64,000 bases of DNA from Apus apus (lineage: Eukaryota; Chordata; Aves; Apodiformes; Apodidae), in NCBI RefSeq assembly GCF_020740795.1, contig NC_067301.1, forward strand, positions 7,764,501-7,828,500. Reading direction: 5' to 3'. Numbering within the stretch: position 1 is the first letter of the stretch; each line of letters starts with the position of its first letter. The notes beneath the pieces were generated by a model. The model was not told the origin of the DNA. It worked only from the letters and a program-made list of their open reading frames with translations, and did no database searches. Below, piece after piece: positions 1 to 46,500 of this stretch. The position numbers and the translations under genes were made by a program.

Positions 1-813
1 GAGACCTGGACAGGCTGGAGAGTTGGGCAGGGAGAAACTTGATGAAATCCAACAGGGGCAAGAGCAGAGTCTTGCATCTGGGGAAGAACAACCCCAGGTA
101 CCAGTACAGGCTGGGGGCTGAGCTGCTGGAGAGCAGGGTAGGAGAAAGGGACCTGGGGGTCTTGATGGCCCACAGGCTGACCATGACCAGCAATGTGCCC
201 TTGTGGCCAAGAAGGCCAGTGGATCCTGGGGCAGATTAGAAAGGGGGTGGTTAGTAGGTCAAGGGAGGTTCTCCTCCCCCTCTGTTCTGCCCTGGTGAGG
301 CCACATCTGGAGTATTGTGTCCAGGTCTGGGCCCCTCAGTTCAGGAAGGACAGGGAACTGCTGGAAAGAGTCCAGCTCAGAGCCACAGAGATGCTGGAGG
401 GAGTGGAACATCTCCCTGATGAGGAAAGGCTGAGGGAGCTGGGTCTCTTGAGCTTGGAGGAGACTGAGGGGCAACCTCATCCATGTTCACAGACACGTTC
501 AGGGCAGTGTCAGGAGGACAGAGCCAGGCTTTGTTCAGTGATGTCCAGTGACAGGACAAGGGGCAATGGGTGCAAACTGGAGCACGGGAGGTTCTGTGTG
601 AATATCAGGAAGAACTTCTTTCCTGTGAGAGTGACAGAGCCCTGGGACAGGCTGCCCAGAGAGGCTGTGGAGTCTCCTTCTCTGGAGACATTCAAACCTG
701 CCTGGACACATTCCTGTGTGATGTGCTCTGGGGGATCCTGCCTGGCAGGGGGGTTGGACCGAATGGTCTTTTGAGGTCCCTTCCAACCCCTAAGATTCGG
801 TGATTCTATGATT
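1..813 (+). mobile_element. CR1 LINE, 3' end with C-terminal ORF2 fragment
   Basis: This is the 3' portion of a chicken-repeat-1 non-LTR retrotransposon, cut at its 5' side by the window edge. Two overlapping frames (39-239 and 193-774) encode the region after the reverse-transcriptase core, with recognisable stretches such as [30 protein letters not shown] and [22 protein letters not shown] frame change near 193-239 and a second departure from the usual CR1 protein near 465-490 show that it is a dead copy. It ends with a GAGGTCCCTTCCAACCCC tail and a TGATTCTATGATT terminus at about 799-813, the normal CR1 3' end. A closely similar copy lies inverted at 60591-61320. Confidence 0.9.
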
Positions 814-3800
814 TAGGTTTTTATGATGGGGTTGGGGGGGCAAGAGCAGCAGCTCAGATGTTTGCTGTCAAAGGCAGCTGAAATGTTTCCGTTTCATGTT
901 GGTTTTGTTGTGTTTTGTTTGTTGTGTTGTTGTTTTTTTTTTAAAGCAGAAGTGAAGGGATTTCTGGAACAAAATGTTCTTTTCAGCTGAAAAATTGAAA
1001 CCCTCCATTTGTTGGGAGGGAGGGAAAGGCCACGTTAATCCTTTCAAAATACTCCCAGTTTTCCCAAAACATGACATTTGAGCCCCAATACCCTCCCTGA
1101 ATGACTTGCAGGCATGAAACACTGCAGTGTTGGGTGTTTGGTTTTTTTAATCAGGTTTTTTTCACTTCCCCAGATCTTCATTTTGGTGGAAAAGAGCAAA
1201 TCCAGCCTTGATGTTGACTCACAGGCTCAGGGGAAGGACAGAGCTGAACTTACAGGGCCTTATATTCTGAATTTTGCCCCTATAGAAGAGCCTTTTCTCC
1301 CTCTCATGTGACTATATATTCAGCTATAGGATCCCAGCCTGGTGCATAGATGAACGAAATCAGGACTTTTAAAATGTATTAGCCCCACGCATGGATTTAT
1401 AATTATTATTATCAATAATAAAGGAATAATTACAGCCCCAAGCACCAGCCCTGGGAATTAGTCAATGCATGGTGGAGCAGAAGCAAGAGATTGCTTTGAA
1501 TAACATCTTAATTTGGAGAGATCTGGGGATAAAAGCCCATTTTTATGCACATTTAGGCAGCAGGTTTGGGGGCTCTGGGGTTTGATTCTTCCTTTCTGGG
1601 TCGACGTCGGGGCGTATTAATTATAGTTTCTTAATTATGGTCTAATAACCCTTTGCTAACACGATGCCCTTTTGCTCCTGGTGGTTTTCCACCCCTCGGC
1701 TTGTTAAGGGAGGAGAAAAACATGGGGGAAAAAATGACTTTAATTCCCTTTTGCATCCCAGAGCTGGGATGTTTCCCATTACCTGGCCAGAGTGAGGACG
1801 TTCTGAGCTCGATGAGACACTAAAAATAAACTCAATGAGGGTTTTTTTTTTAAACCAAGGAAATGGAGCTTTGGCTCCAGCTGCTTTGCTAAGAAAAACT
1901 TTTGGCAAGAATGCCAGAAAAATTGCATTTTTGGAGATGTGGTTGTTTAATTTTTCAAGGGTTTTGGGGTTGTTGGTTTTTTTTAGTGTGGAAATGTAGG
2001 TTTTGTGGGTGGGAAAAGGGAGATTTTTTGAGCTACTGCAATGTAGGAAAATGATTTGGGTTAAACTCAGCCTGTTGGGTCAGCCCATAATGATGGTTTT
2101 TAGTTTTTTGACTGCTGGTGTTTCTATTTTTGATGGGAAAGTGCTTGTGAGGACTGAAAAAAAATGGATTATTCCAAGTCAAGCACCTGTGACTAGGTTG
2201 GATTTAGTCTCATGTCTCAAGCCATGGAAGGATGAGCTGGGATTTGGGAGCACCATGGTGGGGTACATTTTTCTCTGGAGTTATTAGCACTAATGGGAGT
2301 GTTCTGTGGTTAATTACCCCTTTGTTCCACGGCTTTGATAAAGTGGATGGGAAAAGGAAAGGTTTTGCTCTCTGGGTAATGCAGGAAATACCTCCTTTCC
2401 TTCCCAATGGCTTTCCAAAAGGGATGGTGGGATGAGGCCAAGCTGGGTGCTGGGATGTGGGTATTTTTGGGGTGAATTGAGGTTACTTCAGCTCAGAAGC
2501 AAACAGAATTTTGCAGAAGAAGGACCAGAGCTCAGCACTCTCCCCTTTACCTCCAAAGTTCTGATTTTTGCTCCAAGTGTTTTTCCAGCACCAGGGGTGA
2601 TGCAGGAGCTGCATTTTAGGGATCATGTTCTGTAGAGTTTTCCCACCTAAGGGAAAAACTGGGATGATTCCAGGCTTGATGAGGACTTTCTCCACCCCAA
2701 TTTGGGATTTACCCCACTTGGGGAGGCTCTCAGCACCCAGCAAAAGAGGAGAGCCATGTGCTGCTTTTTGCCTGGTTCCTCGTTAATCTTGATTACGGAG
2801 CCCTCGTGCCCTGGTTAATTTTCTTGTCGATGCTTATCAGTCATGTAGCTGGGAACGTCTCAAAAGCTAATGAGGAACTGCATCCTCACCTCGTTATTAC
2901 TCGGCTAATTAGTACATGGGCTTCTTCTGGAAAGGTCGGGAGAGAGAAGCTGAGAAATTTTGTCCTTTAGAACCTTTTTGGTGCTGAATTGGGGTCGCCC
3001 AGGACAGATGGAGGAGACTCGCCCGCAATACCCTGCCCTGGATTTAAGCTGCTCCCAAAGGATGTTGGGGACGAGGCTTTGGACCTAGTTTTCCAGACTG
3101 GATCCATCCCTTATGAGGATGAGGAAGGACAGGGGCTGGAGGACCATGATTCCATCCCAAACCAGTGATTAAACTTTTATGGGGGATGTGATGCCTGGAG
3201 GGAACGATCCAGCCTTTTGGAATGGGCTGCAGAAAAACCCTTATTTATTAAAAAAATGATGAAATAACCCCCATCCCAGCCTGGATAGCTGAGTTTGACC
3301 AGGAAAGGAGCATCGTTCCTCATGAGCTCAGCTCATTTTGTTCCTTCCCAAGGGATCAGAAGCCTCTGGGGTTGCCAACTGAGTAGTTTTTACCAGCTGC
3401 TGCATTCCCAGGAAATGAAAATCCAAGTGAAACCCGACAGATCCGGACACCCAGAGCAAACTTCAACACTTTTATCCACCAATTTACAGCACTTACTGTC
3501 ACCTTCGATGTCCTGGGATCCAGCTGATGGCCTGTGTGCTTCTCTCTGGGTTTCCCTGAGCTTCAAGATTAAATCCAGAAGCTGCCAAAGATGTTTTGCA
3601 GCAGGAAAACAAATCCTGCTCTAAATGTTTCAGGATATTTAGTTTATGGTTCTCTCACCAGGTCATGGTTTTTGCTCTGGGGGAAGGTTTTTTTGTAGCC
3701 AAAAGGAGGAGCCAGAGCTGTGAGGGGCTAAAATTCAGGTGGAAGGGATTTTTTAATTCTTATTTAGCCAGGGGACTGCTGAGAGTGCAGCTACCGAACA

Positions 3801-5059
3801 TTGCTTGTCTCTGGGTGACCTGTTCCCACCTCCCAGCCTAAAATCTTCTCTTCAGGCACCTCACCTACAGGTTCCTGCACCCAAGGGTGGGGAAAAATTG
3901 CTCTGTTCACATCCTAGGGAAAAATTGCTTGGCATGGGAGTGATGGAGTCCAGGGGGTTGTGGCTCAGCAGGGCAACCCAAGAAGAGGAAAATAAAGCCC
4001 ATGTCAGCAGAGGCATCTGGGAGGAGCAGCATTTGGGTCAAGTGCAGGTGGTTAAATGTGGCTTTAAAAACAGAGCAGAGCTTGGGCTGAGCTTGGTTTT
4101 ATCTTTTAGGGTTTGCAGAGCCCCATGAGATCCTGCTTTTCCTACCCTTGCTTATTCTGTTCCCACGGGAGTGAAGGAAAAGGCACTGTCTCTTGGAGGG
4201 GGGTGGGTGGGGGTGTCTGTCAAATCCCTGATCAAATAAATCCAGACTTGATTTCCAGACCTTTCTGAGCATGAACGAACAGTGGCTGAAAGGCAGAGGG
4301 AGAAAAGGGAGAAAATCCTGCCCACCCAAAGGAATTTCAACAACTGATTGATTTTATTTCCTATTTTTTTGGCACCGACCTCCTCAGAGTTGATTGTGTT
4401 CAGGGTGGTGATTTAAGGAACCCACCAGTTTGCATCCAACTGGTGTCACTGGTTGTGCTGGTATCTCAGCACAGAGGCTGTTCCCCATCCCAGGAAAACC
4501 TTTTGTCCTGATGGGTTGTTTGTTTGGCACTTTTTTTTTAACAAATATAAGTCCCAAAGGAGGACGTTGAGGTGCTGGGGTTTTTGATGTGGTTTTGTGC
4601 TGCTGGAAATGAGGGACATTCCCATGATTTTTGGATTATGGGTGTTAAACTGGGTTTGAGAGTTGGAAGAAAAGGTGTTGGGGAGACAGGGTGACCAGAA
4701 AGGTCTGGAAAAAAATTAAAAGGAATGTCAAAAAAGCAGATTTTTTTTATTTTTTTATTTTTTTTTTAGAAAAGAGGGGTATTTGGGGGAAATGGTTCTT
4801 TATATGTGGTATAGGGACAGGAAGAAGCCTCCAGCTGTGAGGAAAAGCTTCTTCCAGCCCCACAGTCTCTTCCCTGCCAGCTCCCAGCCCCCCTGCTCCC
4901 TACCTGGGCTCTTCAGGAATAATTCTGGTATCTTCCCCCCGGCCAGGAACAAATGAAATCTGGGCATCTGGAGGAAAACCTGGTCCTCTCACAGCAGGGC
5001 CACAGAGAGATGTGTGTCCCCGTCCCGAGGGGGATTTTAGGAGTCCCTCTGGTTGCCTG
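814..5059. other. Intergenic sequence upstream of IGSF21; no gene seen
   Basis: I see no gene, exon with conserved protein content or RNA gene here. The sequence is unique-looking and A/T-moderate, with short homopolymers such as the T-rich run at 4740-4770. The stretch at about 2790-2930 is rich in TAAT/ATTA cores and reads like a possible conserved non-coding element. Several ORFs of 60-110 codons occur by chance and lack coding character. Confidence 0.6.
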
Positions 5060-5570
5060 TGCCTGCATCCCTTCCTCTCCTGCCCCCCACATCCCTGTCT
5101 GCATCTCTCCCTCTCCTGCCCCCCACATCCCCTCCTGCATCCAGCATCCTTCCCATGCCCCTCTCCCTACACCGCGCCCCCCTCACAGTCCCCACCCCCC
5201 CGCGCCCCTTCAACCCCCCGACACACCGCACACCCCCCCGAAAACACCCTTTTACCCTCCCTACGCTGCTCAAACCCCCATCCTAGCCCCCGCACCCCCT
5301 TTCCCCACCTCCATACACCGCTTCCTGCCCCCCGAGCACACCACGCATCCCCTCGATATACCGCTTTACTACCCCCCCCCACCCCCACCTTCCGCCCCCT
5401 ATTCCCTGCATCGCCCAACATCTACCCCTCTTTCCCCCTCCCCCAACCCCCCCCCCCCCCCCACGCCCCGGGATTGTGCATCCCCTTCTCCATCCCCATC
5501 TCCCCATCCCCTGCATCCCCCCGCCTGTAGCGCGCGCTCCCTCCTGCACCCCGGTACAGCGCTCCCGCCC
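5060..5570. repeat. C-rich low-complexity tract upstream of the IGSF21 promoter
   Basis: About 500 bases are dominated by C-runs separated by A, T or short mixed words, including an uninterrupted C16 at 5447-5462. At the 5' end a ~42-bp unit containing CTCTCCTGCCCCCCACATCC is present twice (about 5063-5145). The minus strand therefore carries many G-tracts and could form G-quadruplexes. All six frames contain open stretches here because the composition avoids stop codons; none resembles a protein. Confidence 0.8.
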
Positions 5571-5856
5571 CCTCCAGCAGCTCCCGGGGGCCGGGCCGGG
5601 GCGGGCTCGGTTGCGGGGGGGGGGATGAAGGGGGTGGGCGGCCCCCAGCTCGCTCCTCTCCCGCTGCAATAAATCGGCTTAGGGCGGCAGCACCGCAAGG
5701 AGCTGGGGCTGGGCTGGGGGGGGTTGGTGGGGGGGACACGGAGCCGGGCTGAGCCCCTCACCGTGATGCCCCCCTCACCCTGATGCCCCCCCCGGGTAGG
5801 GGGTTGGGGGGCCGGTGAGCCCCATGGGGCTGCCCCCCCCCTCTCCCGCGGGCATC
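5571..5856 (+). promoter_or_regulatory. Probable IGSF21 promoter and 5' UTR (GC-rich)
   Basis: The bases before the first IGSF21 coding exon are GC- and CpG-rich, with a GC box GGGGCGGG at 5598-5605. An AATAAAT element at 5668-5674 is the only TATA-like word. This is the composition expected for a CpG-island promoter of a neuronal gene. The transcription start cannot be fixed from sequence alone. An in-frame upstream ATG at 5815 would lengthen the leader by 14 residues, but the added sequence is proline-rich and not signal-like. Confidence 0.5.
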
Positions 5857-42159
<36,303 letters not shown>

Positions 42160-42350
42160 AGCTTTGCCTGCCTCTTCTTCCTCCTCCTCTGTATGGCTCC
42201 ACCTGGCATTTCCACCTTCCCCAACCGGTTCTCTCGCTCTCTCTCTCTCATTTATTATTTTTTTTTTCTATACTATTTACAGTCTCAGTCTCTTTCTGTC
42301 TGTGTCTTGGCTTCCTCAGACAATTTAATTAAAAGGAAAAAGAAAAATCT
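42160..42350 (+). other. Start of IGSF21 3' UTR with weak poly(A) signal
   Basis: Contains a CTCTCTCTCTCTC microsatellite (about 42232-42250) and an ATTAAA at 42328-42333 that could be the poly(A) signal. The true 3' end may lie further downstream; it cannot be fixed here. Confidence 0.4.
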
Positions 42351-45300
42351 CCCCTGGTAAAAGGTTGTGCTTAATGGTTTGCCTTGTGCTGGGGCACCCA
42401 AAACTGTTCTGGGGCACCCAGAACCATGTTGGTGCACCCAGAGGCTTTGCAAGGGCTAGGGGAGGGGGGGGGGGGGTCTCTTATGAAAGGGCTAAATTTC
42501 CCCTGGAAAAGTCCAGTTATACCATTCCCACTGCACTGAGCTGCTTCAGGTCTCAGCTCCCAGGCTAGCAACCACACGGATCCCCAACATCAGGGAGAAT
42601 GGGGACAAGTCCTATGCATGGATGGTGGCCCCGGGAACCCAAAAGCTGCAGATCACTGGCCTGAAACCCCAGGACTTTGGTTGGGATAAATTGGTTTTGC
42701 TGGAAGATGGGAGCCATGCACAGCACTTGTCCTGGCCCGGGTGGTCAATCTCTAGTGACAGGTGGCTCCAGACCCAAAATGTCAGCTCTCACACATGAGC
42801 AGGCAGCACGTGTCCCACCCATGCCACCCTCCCCATCCCTCTTAGCTAACTTTTGCCCTGGAAACAGTTAATGGTGCAGTAGGGCCAGATCCTGCCTGGT
42901 CCTGTGGTAGCCCATGCTGGGGTGCATCCCACCATGGTGTCACTCCGGGTGCAGGATGGATCTTTGCAAAAACCAAGTGGTTTTGCCCCGATCCTGCTTG
43001 CTTCTGGGAGATGTTGGTGCTTTCCCTGCCTGCTTGCGCCCCCCCCGTGGTGCCCCAAGAACACCCGGGGGCAGATACAGAGAGAGAGGAGCTCAAGGAT
43101 GGGATGTTCTCCCACCTTTTCCTCCAGGAACTCTTAATCCTAGAGGATTACCCAGCAGCCGTGCAGAGCTTCATCTTTCCAAAGCCCCGTACAAGTGCTA
43201 AGCATTATTATTACTATTATGATTAATTATTATTAAGCAGATTCAGTCCTTACCATGCTCCACTGCCAACCTCGCTCCGAGCCATTTCCTGGCCTCAAAG
43301 GAGCTGAACAAACATGCAGCAGCTCAGGAGTTTCTTCCCATATCCAGTAAATTGGGCTGGCAGAGATGCAAGGACAGACAGCTGCTGGCTGGGATGCAGG
43401 AGGATCATCCCAAAACATCTGGATCCCTTTGGACCAGCTTCCCAAGCCCCTGCTCCCTCCCTGACTGCTTTCACACCTCCATTCCAAGGGAATCTTCTTT
43501 TCTTTTTTTCATGGGAACCCCTTTATTTCTTAAAAGAACCTTTCTTTTTAGGGAAATCCCAGTGACTCAGTTTACCCCCACGCTGCTGAGCAGGCAGGAG
43601 AGCTCTCCCCTACCACGGGGCTGATGCTTCTCTCCCTCCTTGCTGGATTGGAGATGCGCCAGGGGCCTCATCCCAATGTGATTAAACAACTATTAGGCCT
43701 TCTCACTTGGAAAGAAAAAAGTAAAAATGGGGATTTACAGACTCCCAAACCTCCATTTAAATGCAAATGTGGTGATTTTTAGCCCAGAACCATGGAAATG
43801 AGGAACATTAGAGAGGCAGTGCCACGATCAACTGGCTCCACTTGGTGCCAGCTCTAGAACAATGTGGCCTCCCCATCCAGTGGCTGGGAGAGGACTGGTG
43901 GGCTTGGGGATCCTGCACATCCCAAATCCACCCTTCTGTGGGCATTCAGGGTGCTTAGATCTTTCCCTGGTGATGGATCAGGCTATAGGATGGGACCTTC
44001 TTGGCACCAGCAGCACCCTAATAATGACTGAGGGGACACCAGAGCCACTGCCTGCTTTCCCAGAAGTCCTCCAAGGTGAGGAACATGGAGAGATGCCAAA
44101 GGAGAGATGCAAAGTCAAACCTCCCAAGCCGTGCTGGACCCTACCTTCACCTCCTCCTTCACCCACCACCTGCCTCCCCATCCCAATCCCCCTTCCTACA
44201 AGTAATTCCAAAATACACCAATTAAATCCCTGCCTCCCCCCTGTTGGATGAGGCCCTGGCAGTGAATAATGCAGGAGGTTGGAAGGGGAAAAAGCTGCTC
44301 AGGGTGGTTCATTATTGATGAGAGACGACAGATCGGTGGCTGACAACCTGCCGGAGCAATATGATTAGCTGGTAAAAAATTAATCACACTTCTGAGAGCT
44401 GACGCCAGCCCAAAACCCCACAGAGCAGCATTATCGATGGTCCCTAATTTCAGGAGACTTTGAGAAGATTTTAGGAAAATTGGGACCAGATAATTACATT
44501 CAATTAGAGTCACCAAGTGCCGAGATGTCACCGCTGCTCGGGGCAGCGCGGCCACTCGTCCTCTTCACCCCAAGGCACAGATCAATAGACATTTACTCAG
44601 GGACGTGTTTTTGCCACTGGGATTCTCCTTCCCAACATCATCTCCCATAGCTCGAGCTCGGCAGCTGGGCTCTGGAAAGCCCATCCTGCCATTTCAGAAG
44701 ACAACAGCACCCAGAACATGCTGTCCACAAAAAATGCCCTCACCTCCCCTTGCCCTCCATGTTTCAGCATCCCAAGGTCCATAAAACCCATTGGTAACGT
44801 GGATAACGGTGCTCATCCTGACAATAACTCCAGTTGGGATTTGGCAGCCCAACCTTGGACCTCTCAAGAATGGAGCACATCTGAGCCCCCAGCCCTTTGA
44901 GTTATTAGGGTGGGAGGCACAAAACCAGGATGCTCCAGCTCGACAGGGCTGGGAATGCCGGTGGGAGCAGTGGTGGGCTTTGCTCTGTGCTTCCCCTGCC
45001 TCCCCCACCTCCTTACTGAGAACTGTGGCTGAGTCCACAGGGCCACCATGAACATGGATAATTCACACTTCCCAGATCAGGACCACGAGGATCTGTGCAG
45101 AGCCACCCGTGGATTAACAACTGTGGCAGGGAGGGATGAAGAACCCCAAGGTCATGGTCCATCGCACCCACACCTCCTACGAGGAGCTGTTTCAGCATCT
45201 CCTGGACTCATTTCTCCAGCAAATCCCCCTGGATCAGTCCCAAGCCAGTGGGGAGCAAGTCCCTGCATTCAACCAGGAGCAGCCACCCACCCCCCCACAC

Positions 45301-46183
45301 ATTTTGGCTGCTTCTGGGTCGCCTTGTAGGGCCTTGTTTCTTTATGCATCTCTCAGCATGCGAGACATTCCCCTGGGGGGGGAAAGGAAATTGATTTTCT
45401 CCCTTTGAATTCAGCTCACTCGGTGGGGGCTGCAGGGCTGACATTCCCCTGGTCCCCTCCTCTCCCCCTGCTATGGTCCAGACATGGGGACCCAGTTTGC
45501 CCCGGGGACACTGGGAACAACAATCCCTCTAAATCTTTGAAATTCAGAGCAGAACCAGAAACGTCACTGACGTCTTTCCAGGGGGGAGACAGAAACAAGC
45601 ATGACACTGTCTGGCATCCTTCGTGTCTCAGTTTCCCCACAGGAGTCTAATCCCTCACTCAGCAGCAAACTGAAGTGCTGCTTTGCACCTCTCCCATCCC
45701 AAACTTCTTTGTGATCCCCAAGATTTTGTTCATTTCCCTTGATTCCTCCCTCTCCCCACACACATGCAGGGCCCTGCAGCTTCACTCCTACCTTCATTTG
45801 CTCTTCACTGCTCAATTTCACGCCCCCTCTCCCCACTTAAAGCCCCCCCAGCTCTTCCTCGACACTTCCAGCCTGACCCTGAAGCCACCTCCGCGGCTTT
45901 CAGGCTCTTTCCCGTCCCCCTTCTCTAGGCAGCGTGCCACAAATGAAGGCCACTTAATTAGTCACCTGCTTCTGCCGTGCAGCAGCTGCTCAATGCCAGA
46001 CCAAAGGTCTGCCTGGCGCCGGGTGGCTTCTCCCTCCCTCCCAGGGATGAGGAACCTTTTCTAGATGAAAAAAAAAAAACCAACAAAAAAAAACGCGTTT
46101 CCTTTTAAACAGTAAAAAAAAAAATAAATAGAGGCAGCACCTTCCGACCTACTTTTCCTCCTTTTCCTGCTTTCTCGTGCTTT
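42351..46183. other. IGSF21-KLHDC7A intergenic region
   Basis: 3.8 kb with no convincing gene. A threefold TTCTGGGGCACCCA(A/G)AAC repeat lies at 42383-42450. 42550-42799 stays open for about 80 codons, with a weak fibronectin-III-like TGLKP word, but no homologue is recognised. 44270-44545 is non-repetitive and rich in ATTA/TAAT words and looks like a candidate conserved element. A-rich runs occur at 46068-46125. Confidence 0.6.
44270..44545. promoter_or_regulatory. Possible conserved non-coding element between the genes
   Basis: Unique sequence with preserved CpGs and many homeodomain-type cores (GTTCATTATTGATGAGAGAC, AATATGATTAGCTGG, AAAAAATTAATCACAC, AGATAATTACATTCAATTAG). Composition differs from the C/T-rich flanks. 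Constraint is inferred only from appearance. Confidence 0.3.
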
Positions 46184-46185
46184 TC

Positions 46186-46245
46186 ATAGAATTGTTTCTA
46201 GAAATATTGGTTTGGAAAAGCCATTTCAGACCATGGATTCCAGCT
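46186..46245 (-). mobile_element. Possible CR1 3' scrap near the KLHDC7A promoter
   Basis: TTCATAGAATTGTTTCTAG, then GGTTTGGAAAAGCCATTTCA and GACCATGGATTCCAG, aligns by eye to the CR1 3' end of the older subfamily (TCATAGAATC, then GGTTGGAAAAGACCTT and GATCATCGAGTCC). It is about 240 bases before the KLHDC7A ATG. Confidence 0.5.
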
Positions 46246-46476
46246 CTTTTTTTTCTCTGAGCTTCTCTGTTTACTGGACGGATAAAACTGTCCCTGTGCC
46301 GCCAGCTCAGGGGCTGCACCTTTTCCCGGGAGCCCAGCCCAGCTCAAACATGCAAAACTCATCCGGAAACGTCCTGCCAGCTTTGCTCCCTCAAAGTCAC
46401 CTTGCCCCAAAACCTTCAGCTGCAACGCTCTGGGCTTCGCTCGACAATCATTAATCGGCTTCTCCATATTCCTGGG

Positions 46477-46500
46477 ATGGAAAAATGCCCCAGCGGGTAA
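46477..46500 (+). promoter_or_regulatory. Seven-codon uORF overlapping the KLHDC7A start
   Basis: An ATG at 46477 in strong context (GGGATGG) opens a 7-codon frame ending in TAA at 46498-46500. It overlaps the first in-frame KLHDC7A ATG (46485) in another frame and ends 20 bases before the next in-frame ATG at 46521. It could lower initiation at 46485 or favour reinitiation at 46521, if the transcript includes it. Confidence 0.4.

Noticed and set aside
4953-5672. 239-codon Pro/Ser/His-rich ORF upstream of IGSF21
   Set aside because: Composition follows entirely from the C-rich tract; overlapping ORFs exist on both strands.
5815-5856. Upstream in-frame ATG for IGSF21
   Set aside because: It would place 14 Pro/Gly-rich residues before the signal peptide; the MRT start at 5857 agrees with the mammalian protein.
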